From Streptacidiphilus fuscans (lineage in GTDB: Bacteria > Actinomycetota > Actinomycetes > Streptomycetales > Streptomycetaceae), in NCBI RefSeq assembly GCF_015690355.1, contig NZ_JADPRT010000013.1, positions 62,001 through 126,000 of the forward strand: a stretch of DNA of 64,000 bases. Reading direction: 5' to 3'. Position numbers and translations under genes: made by a program. This document shows positions 58,974-64,000 of the stretch, in pieces (position 1 is the first letter of the stretch; each line of letters starts with the position of its first letter). Under the pieces are notes generated by a model. That model saw only the letters and a list, made by a program, of their open reading frames with translations. It was not told where the DNA came from and did not search any database.

Positions 58974-59726
58974 ATCCCCGAATCCCCCCAGCTCTCCTCT
59001 TCCTCCCCTGTCTCCTTGTTCGACGTCGCGGTCGCCCGCGACCCCCACTTCGGCGTGACCGCCCAGACCGGCGAGCACAGCCCGGCCAGCGAGACCATCG
59101 CGCAGGTCCTCACGGACTTCGGGTTCGCCCGGCGTACCCCGGACTCCCCGTGGGCGCTCGGCCCCGTCGAGGGCAGTGTCTTCCTGCACCTGCGCGAACT
59201 GGTCGCCCAACTGCGCCGGTTGGGTCTGCGGGTGAACGCGGACCCCGCCTTCGACTACCTCGCCGCCCAGAGCGACGACCCGTCCCAAGACCGGGCACTC
59301 GACGGTGCCGCGCGCGCCCTGGACGCCGTCGACCGTCCCCGGATCCACGCGGCGATCGGCTCCCACCCTGAACACGGCCCCGTCGTCCGGCTCCTGGACG
59401 GCCAGATGGCCGCCCGGCACCTGCTCCAGCAGGCCAGGTTCGCCCCGGTCCCCGGCAGCCGCCTGCACGCCTACACCGGACCCGCGGAGCAGCGCCTGGC
59501 CGCCTCCCGCGGCGTGCTGACCCAGTTGCGCGCCGCCGGACTGACCGTCGCGTCCGATCTCGCCTACGAGCCGCAGCCCGCCGCCGATGCGCGGCTCACC
59601 GAGGTCGCGGCCCGTGCCCGCGCCGCGCGGGCCACCTCACCCCACGCCCCCGGCGCCCGCACCCCCGCCGCGCTCCGGCCCGCCGTCGGCGCGGACCCGC
59701 GGCACGCCTGGTCCCGCGCCCGCTGA
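58974..59726 (+). CDS. Hypothetical protein with two recurring domains; possible ATC start
   Basis: About 250 residues. Copy 1: FDVAVARDPHFGVTAQT, VLTDFGFARRTPD, LRRLGLRVNADPA. Copy 2: HAAIGSHPEHGPVVRL, LLQQARFAPVPG, LRAAGLTVASDLAYEPQ. No ATG, GTG or TTG with a ribosome site begins the frame. Codon ATC at 58974 is preceded by GGAGG with the same 5-nt spacing as the TTG start of the preceding paralogue. TTG 59016 lacks any Shine-Dalgarno. ATC initiation is rare, so proof is needed. Confidence 0.5.
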   Translation: MPESPQLSSSSPVSLFDVAVARDPHFGVTAQTGEHSPASETIAQVLTDFGFARRTPDSPWALGPVEGSVFLHLRELVAQLRRLGLRVNADPAFDYLAAQSDDPSQDRALDGAARALDAVDRPRIHAAIGSHPEHGPVVRLLDGQMAARHLLQQARFAPVPGSRLHAYTGPAEQRLAASRGVLTQLRAAGLTVASDLAYEPQPAADARLTEVAARARAARATSPHAPGARTPAALRPAVGADPRHAWSRAR

Positions 59727-59754
59727 CCCGAACCTTGAGGAAGGGAGCCACCTG

Positions 59755-60249
59755 ATGGCAGTCAAGCTCATCTGGCCCGTCGAGCACTCCTGCGGCCACG
59801 TACAGGAGGTCGACCTGTCCGACCGTCCGGCCGACCGGCGTGCCGGGCACGCCCGCTGGCTGGCCCAGCGCCCGTGCCGCGACTGCTGGCAGACCGAGCA
59901 CCGGCGCGACGCCGAGCAGACCGCGGCCTGGCTCGTCGCGCGCCGCGCCGAGGAGCGCGCTCAGGCGGCCGAGTGGGCCGAGCAGTTCCAGATGCCACCC
60001 CTGGACGGCCCGGAGCGGGCCCTGGCCTGGGGCGAAACGATTCGCCACAAGCTCGTCACGGCCGCCTACACCGTACTGGTCGAGGAACAGGGCATCGACG
60101 AGGAGGCGTGGGCCGCCGTCGAGGACCAGGTGAGGACCGTCACCCGCGCCGGCTGGTGGATCGACCAACGCGAGGCCGAGCCCGCCGACCTGTCCGAGCT
60201 CCTCGACGCCGCCACCGATGCCGACCGCGGCACCGAGAACCCCTTCTAG
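59755..60249 (+). CDS. Small zinc-binding-type protein
   Basis: 164 residues from ATG 59755 (AAGGGAG upstream). The N-terminus has a C-x-H...CxxC pattern: VEHSCGHVQEVDLSD then RWLAQRPCRDCWQTEH, suggesting a zinc ribbon. The remainder is helical with WAAVEDQVRTVTRAGWWIDQREAEPADLSELL. Similar small proteins are common on streptomycete plasmids. Role unknown; part of the transfer operon. Confidence 0.55.
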   Translation: MAVKLIWPVEHSCGHVQEVDLSDRPADRRAGHARWLAQRPCRDCWQTEHRRDAEQTAAWLVARRAEERAQAAEWAEQFQMPPLDGPERALAWGETIRHKLVTAAYTVLVEEQGIDEEAWAAVEDQVRTVTRAGWWIDQREAEPADLSELLDAATDADRGTENPF

Positions 60250-60261
60250 AAGGTGCCTCTG

Positions 60262-60555
60262 ATGCCCCGTCACGCCGCACCCCGCACCGTCTCGCTCGCC
60301 GAACGGCTCACCGCGTCCTCGCACGCCGAGGCGAGCGAGATCCTGGATCGGGTCGCCGACCTCGACAGCGGCCCGCTGCAGGATCTCCTCGACCTGATGT
60401 GCGCCGCGGCCGTCTCCACGCGCCGCAACCGCCCCGCCTGGGACCGGTGCATGGACGCGGTCACCGCCGTGCAGGACCTTGCCGTCCTGATCGGCGACGC
60501 CTCCATCGCCCTCGCGGCGCTCCCCGCCCCGCAGCCCGCCGACGCGGCCCGTTGA
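60262..60555 (+). CDS. Small helical protein upstream of relaxase-like gene (possible MobC role)
   Basis: 97 residues from ATG 60262 (AGAAGG upstream; GTG 60253 possible). Entirely helical: ASEILDRVADLDSGPLQDLLDLMCAAAVSTRRN, then CMDAVTAVQDLAVLIGDASIALAAL. Its stop overlaps the TTG start of the relaxase-like gene (TTGA). In many mobile elements a small helical relaxosome protein (MobC type) precedes the relaxase, so such a role is plausible but unproven. Confidence 0.5.
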   Translation: MPRHAAPRTVSLAERLTASSHAEASEILDRVADLDSGPLQDLLDLMCAAAVSTRRNRPAWDRCMDAVTAVQDLAVLIGDASIALAALPAPQPADAAR

Positions 60556-61103
60556 TCGGTTCGATCACACGCCTGTGGGATCCCGCCGAGGCCGTCGCCC
60601 ACGCCCTTGCTCCCGGCGACGACCCGCAGCCGCGAGCGGTGGCAGGCTCCCCGGACGTCCTGCCCGCCCACTGCGGTGCTGGGCGGGCCGCTGACCTCGC
60701 CGGGGCGCTCGCCCAGCCCTTGCTGGACAGTGCCCGCCGACCGGCGCCGTCGGACCGGCTGGTGTGGTCGTGCACCGTCCAGCAAAGTCCAGGCGAGGCA
60801 GCGCTTACCGACGAGCAGTGGGCGCGGGTGGCCCTGCGGGTCCTCGCGGCAGCGGGTCTGCTCACCAGGACCGACCCGTCCACCGGGTGTCCGTGGGTGG
60901 CGATCCGCACCCGCGACCCGCACCGCCTGGTGGTCCTGGCCACCTTGATCCGCCCCGACGGCAGCCGACCGGACCTCGACCACACAGCGACCCGCGTCCG
61001 CGCCGTCCTGCAGCTGCTCACCTTCTCACCGCAGCTGACCCGCGCCGCCGCCCCCTCGGCGCCTCCTGCCTGGGCACGCACGGGCACCCGCCGCAGCCGC
61101 TGA
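60552..61103 (+). CDS. Relaxase-like protein lacking the metal-binding histidine triad
   Basis: 183 residues, TTG start overlapping the previous stop. The segment RLVWSCTVQQSPGEAALTDEQWARVA, residues 69-94, followed by WVAIRTRDPHRLVVLATLIRPDGSRP resembles streptomycete MobA/VirD2 relaxases. Those read (V/W)HCS(V/L)...LSD.EW...A then WVAVRH..DHIHIVATL. Here the HIH metal-binding triad is replaced (His124 only), and no catalytic tyrosine is visible. It may be a non-catalytic relaxosome partner. Confidence 0.6.
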   Translation: MIGSITRLWDPAEAVAHALAPGDDPQPRAVAGSPDVLPAHCGAGRAADLAGALAQPLLDSARRPAPSDRLVWSCTVQQSPGEAALTDEQWARVALRVLAAAGLLTRTDPSTGCPWVAIRTRDPHRLVVLATLIRPDGSRPDLDHTATRVRAVLQLLTFSPQLTRAAAPSAPPAWARTGTRRSR

Positions 61104-61159
61104 CCCAGCGCCGGGCCAACTTCCCTCTCCTTGACCGCTCTTGAAAGGTCTCCCCCTTC

Positions 61160-62452
61160 ATGCACGTCCTCGTCGCCAGCACCGGCAACCCTGTCCTGGA
61201 AACCGCGCTGCTGGACTCCGGACACCAGGTGTCGCTGCTCGTCCCCACCCGGCAGGTCGACGCCCGCCGCGCCGACACCCCGCGCGCCACCACGGTGCTG
61301 GGCATCGACCGGTGGCACGACCCGGCCAGCGTCGACCAGGTCCTGGCGACCATCCCAGGCGGGGTCTTCGACCGGGTCGCCACCATCGACGAACAGGCCG
61401 TCGTCACCTGCGCCCGCCTGCGCGAACACCTCAACCTGCCAGGGCTCGGAGTGCAGGCGGCGCTCGCCCACACCGACAAGCACGTCGCCAAGACCGCGCT
61501 GGAGGCCGCGGGCGTGCCGGTGGCGCGGCACCGCGTGGTCCGCCACGGCCGCCAGGTCGCCGCCGTGGCCGAGGAGTTCGGGTGGCCGGTCGTGGTCAAG
61601 CCCGCCCGCGCCGCGGGCACCGTCAGCACCACCGTCGTGAACAGCCGCACGGACCTGGACGAGCTCCTGACAAGCGGGTTCTTCAACAAGACGGTCGACG
61701 ACCCGACGGGCCGGTTCGGCGCGGGTGAGTTCCTGGTGCCGCTGCACCAGGCCAAGGGCGGCTTCCTCGTGGAGGAGTTCCTCGCGCCCGAGCAGGAGTG
61801 GTTCTGCGACCTCTACCTGCACGAGGGCGAGGTGGTCGCCGCGTTCCCCGGCCGCTACAGCGCGCCGCTGCTGGCCACCCTCGGCGGCGACCACCACGTC
61901 TCCCTCGTTCCGGCGTCCCACCCTGACGCCGTCGAGGTGATCAAGCTGGCCGCTCAGGCGTGCCGCGTGCTGGGGTCGGACACCGGCGTCGTGCACTGCG
62001 AGGTGATGCTCACCGAGCGCGGCTGGGTGTTCGGGGAGGCAGGTCACCGGCCCGGCGGCGGAGGCATCACCGCCCTGTACGCGCACCAGCACGGCGTCGA
62101 CGTCCCGAGCGTCCTCGCGCAGTTCGCCGTCGGCGAGCGACCCGACATCCCCATGGAGCCCGACGCGGGGGTGCTGTCCCACCTGTGGCTGTGCCCGCCC
62201 GCAGGGGTGGTCACCCACGTCGCCGACCCGGAGCAGCTGCGCGGCCTGCCCGGGGTGGTGGAGGTCGACCTCCACCTGCGCACGGGAGAGCCGGTGCCGA
62301 CGGGTTTCGGCACCATGTCGCTGGCCGGACACATCACCTTCGCGTCCGCCACGCTGGAGACCGCCTCCTTCGACGCCGCCCGCCTGCAGCACACCCTGGC
62401 CCTGCGCGTCGCCACCCGCGCCGCGGGCCCGGTGGAGGGGTGCGTGCGATGA
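61160..62452 (+). CDS. ATP-grasp ligase
   Basis: 430 residues, ATG 61160. It starts with a Rossmann-like domain (MHVLVASTGNPVLETALLDSGHQVSLLVP). The ATP-grasp region has HTDKHVAKTALEAAGVPVARHRVV, the ATP-binding lysine in WPVVVKPARAAGTVSTTVV near residue 140, VEEFLAPEQEW near 205, and the Mg ligands in VVHCEVMLTERGWVFGEAGHRPGGGG near 280-300. Such enzymes form amide bonds between a carboxylate and an amine via acyl phosphate. It overlaps the next gene by 4 bp, forming a pair. Probably cargo rather than transfer machinery. Confidence 0.85.
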   Translation: MHVLVASTGNPVLETALLDSGHQVSLLVPTRQVDARRADTPRATTVLGIDRWHDPASVDQVLATIPGGVFDRVATIDEQAVVTCARLREHLNLPGLGVQAALAHTDKHVAKTALEAAGVPVARHRVVRHGRQVAAVAEEFGWPVVVKPARAAGTVSTTVVNSRTDLDELLTSGFFNKTVDDPTGRFGAGEFLVPLHQAKGGFLVEEFLAPEQEWFCDLYLHEGEVVAAFPGRYSAPLLATLGGDHHVSLVPASHPDAVEVIKLAAQACRVLGSDTGVVHCEVMLTERGWVFGEAGHRPGGGGITALYAHQHGVDVPSVLAQFAVGERPDIPMEPDAGVLSHLWLCPPAGVVTHVADPEQLRGLPGVVEVDLHLRTGEPVPTGFGTMSLAGHITFASATLETASFDAARLQHTLALRVATRAAGPVEGCVR

Positions 62453-63510
62453 CCAGCCCTCACCTGATCTGGCACGAGGACACCGAAGCTCTCCCCCCGG
62501 TGGCGGAGCCCGAGCAGCCGTTCCACACCCCGGGCTGGGCGCGCGCCTGGGAGAAGGCTTGCCCGGAGCAGGTCCTGTCCCAACACCACCTGGTCGTCGA
62601 GCATCAGGGCGTGCGGCAGTACGCCCCGTTCCAGCTCACCGCGGCGTCGCCGTTCTGGGCCCGCATGGAGCACGACGCCGGCATGAGCGTCGCCTGGCCG
62701 GGGCCGATGCTGTTCGCCGGGAGCCTGTACGCCGAGTACGGCGGCGCGGCCACCTCAACCGACGCGTCGCTCGCCGCCACCGTGGACGCCGGACTCGGTC
62801 TGGCCCGCGAGCTCGGGGCCGCGGCGCTCCTCGTGCCGAACCTCACCCCGGTCCTCGCCGCACGGTTCCAGTGGGCGAGGCCCGCGGACGCGGTCGTCTT
62901 TACCGACCTGGCGTTCAGCACCAGGGCGCAGGGCGGCATCGAGGGCTTCGCGCATCGGGCGGGAAAGCGGCGGGTGATGCGCGATCTGCTGCGCCAGCAC
63001 CGGCGCGGCACCGACGCAGGTCTCACCCTCCAGGTGCTCCACGGCCACGAGATGGACCCCTACATGGAGCGCTTCGCGGCCCTGGCCGGGGCGAGCGCCG
63101 AGCGGCACGGCACCGCGCTCTATACGGTGGACATGTTCGCGCACCTCGCCGCCGTGCCCGGCGCGGTGCTGCTGGCGGCCCTGCACGAGGGTCAACTCGC
63201 AGGCGGGTTCCTCGGGTTTGTCCACAAGGACCGCGTGCACCTGTGGGCAGCGGGGGTCGACCGCGCGCTCCAGCGTGACCTGCGCACCTACACCTGGTTG
63301 ATCGCCGAGGCCCTCAGCTGGGCGGACGCCAACGGCGTCCAGACGGTGGACATCGGCCGCGGCAACACTGCGTGGAAGCGCCGGCACGGCTTCCTCGCGA
63401 CCGAGCTGCACACTCTGGTCCACCTCACCTGTCCCGCACCGCAGTTCACCGCCCAGGTGACAGAACTCGGCTCCCGCATCCGCGACTTCGCCACCGCCGG
63501 TGCGCCCTGA
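62449..63510 (+). CDS. FemAB/GNAT-like acyl or aminoacyl transferase
   Basis: 353 residues, ATG overlapping the ATP-grasp stop (ATGA). The pattern PFHTPGWARAWEKACPEQ at the start, FAHRAGKRRVMRDLLRQHRRGTDAGLTLQVLHG in the middle, and AVLLAALHEGQLAGGFLGFVHKDRVHLWAAGVDRALQRDLRTYTWLIAEALSWADANGVQTVDIGRG near the end matches the double-GNAT FemAB/peptidogalycan family. These transfer amino acids or acyl groups. Together with the ATP-grasp enzyme it could build a small peptide or amide. Confidence 0.75.
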   Translation: MTSPHLIWHEDTEALPPVAEPEQPFHTPGWARAWEKACPEQVLSQHHLVVEHQGVRQYAPFQLTAASPFWARMEHDAGMSVAWPGPMLFAGSLYAEYGGAATSTDASLAATVDAGLGLARELGAAALLVPNLTPVLAARFQWARPADAVVFTDLAFSTRAQGGIEGFAHRAGKRRVMRDLLRQHRRGTDAGLTLQVLHGHEMDPYMERFAALAGASAERHGTALYTVDMFAHLAAVPGAVLLAALHEGQLAGGFLGFVHKDRVHLWAAGVDRALQRDLRTYTWLIAEALSWADANGVQTVDIGRGNTAWKRRHGFLATELHTLVHLTCPAPQFTAQVTELGSRIRDFATAGAP

Positions 63511-64000
63511 TGACCGACACCGAGGAGCGGGACTCGCCGCGGGGATGGCTGGAGGACCGGGAGCTCCGGGAGAAGCTGCGCGCGGCGACCGTCCTGATGC
63601 TGGACGCGATGGCCGACGTCATCGAGGACGAGGGCCTGACCCTGTCCGCCGTCTTGCAGAGCGGTGCCGAGTTCGCCTGCAGCCACGCCGATCTGCCCGA
63701 CCGGTACGCGCCGCTCGTGGAGGCCGAGGCGGTCGGGTATCTCGCCCGGACCCTCGCCCGGGTGCCGCAATCGCTGTTCACCGGTCAGCTGATGGTCTAC
63801 GTGCGGAAGATCGACTCCCTCGCGCAGCCGCAGCAGGTCAAGCTGCTGCGCCGCGCAGCCGCCGCCTACACCCGGCGCCTGCCGGCGAGCGCCGCCGCCC
63901 CCGAGCCCGCCGACGCGCCCACCGTCCCCTACGTGGTCGGCCGGTACCAGGGCGGACCCTACGTCGCGTTCGCCGCGCTCACCCGCCACCCCGCCGCACG
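63510..64000 (+). CDS. Partial hypothetical protein running off the right edge
   Basis: ATG 63510 overlaps the upstream stop by one base (TGATG). At least 163 codons remain open. Start MTDTEERDSPRGWLEDRELREK, then helical (AATVLMLDAMADVIEDEGLTL, LVEAEAVGYLARTLARVPQSLFTGQLMVYV) and a YVVGRYQGGPYVAFAAL segment at the edge. No family recognised. Its coupling suggests it completes the ATP-grasp/FemAB-like unit. Confidence 0.5.
   Translation, partial: MTDTEERDSPRGWLEDRELREKLRAATVLMLDAMADVIEDEGLTLSAVLQSGAEFACSHADLPDRYAPLVEAEAVGYLARTLARVPQSLFTGQLMVYVRKIDSLAQPQQVKLLRRAAAAYTRRLPASAAAPEPADAPTVPYVVGRYQGGPYVAFAALTRHPAA

Overview
The window is very GC-rich actinobacterial DNA, most probably from the Streptomycetaceae (Streptomyces, Kitasatospora or a relative). 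The base composition and strong G/C third-position bias, frequent GTG and TTG starts, F420-type LLM oxidoreductase, DUF317-type proteins and XRE regulators carrying an LTGQPY motif all point that way. No species assignment is possible from the sequence alone.

Bases 1-10,340 look like ordinary chromosome: the tail of a probable Lrp/AsnC regulator, a secreted BNR/sialidase-fold protein, an LLM flavin oxidoreductase, small housekeeping-type genes, a complete PTS-type dihydroxyacetone kinase (dhaK-dhaL on the minus strand, dhaM divergent), a TesB thioesterase, an MFS exporter and a tRNA-Pro(GGG) with a clean terminator. From the tRNA to the right-hand edge everything looks like integrated, accessory DNA.

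Bases 10.3-25 kb form a mosaic left arm. It holds a YaaC-like protein, an odd tyrosine recombinase with an altered active site, a Schlafen/AlbA_2 plus HNH pair, a canonical integrase with its excisionase, an XRE regulator, a PD-(D/E)XK nuclease with a DUF5655-like tail, and a kinase-fold gene with an unknown partner. Bases 25.4-36.6 kb hold the most striking cargo: two paralogous XRE regulators, a perfect 16-bp palindrome, then a tightly coupled operon. The operon encodes a RsbW-like ATPase, a radical-SAM-like protein with an atypical CX2CX2C motif, an enolase-superfamily enzyme, a HAD protein, a GGDEF-like protein, a short phosphoketolase-like enzyme, a PhyH-type dioxygenase and a methyltransferase. 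I recognise no known pathway with this set; it reads as a small-molecule biosynthetic operon starting from sugar phosphate. The cargo is flanked by broken copies of the same genes (24.7 kb and 38.6-40 kb), evidence of a duplication or insertion event.

Bases 39-47.4 kb (minus strand) and 48-64 kb (plus strand) form two divergent operons of an integrative conjugative element of the type IV secretion class, meeting at an AT-rich spot near 47.57 kb. The plus operon encodes an NlpC/P60 wall hydrolase, small membrane and VirB8-like proteins, a VirB6/TrbL-like channel, a VirB3/VirB4-N-like protein, a VirB4-like ATPase, two ParB-like proteins, a relaxase-like protein without its histidine motif, and an ATP-grasp plus FemAB/GNAT-like pair. 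No coupling protein (VirD4) or intact relaxase is visible, so the element probably continues to the right. Reading the unknown proteins side by side shows that at least five of them are built from one recurring, roughly 75-residue domain that I do not recognise.
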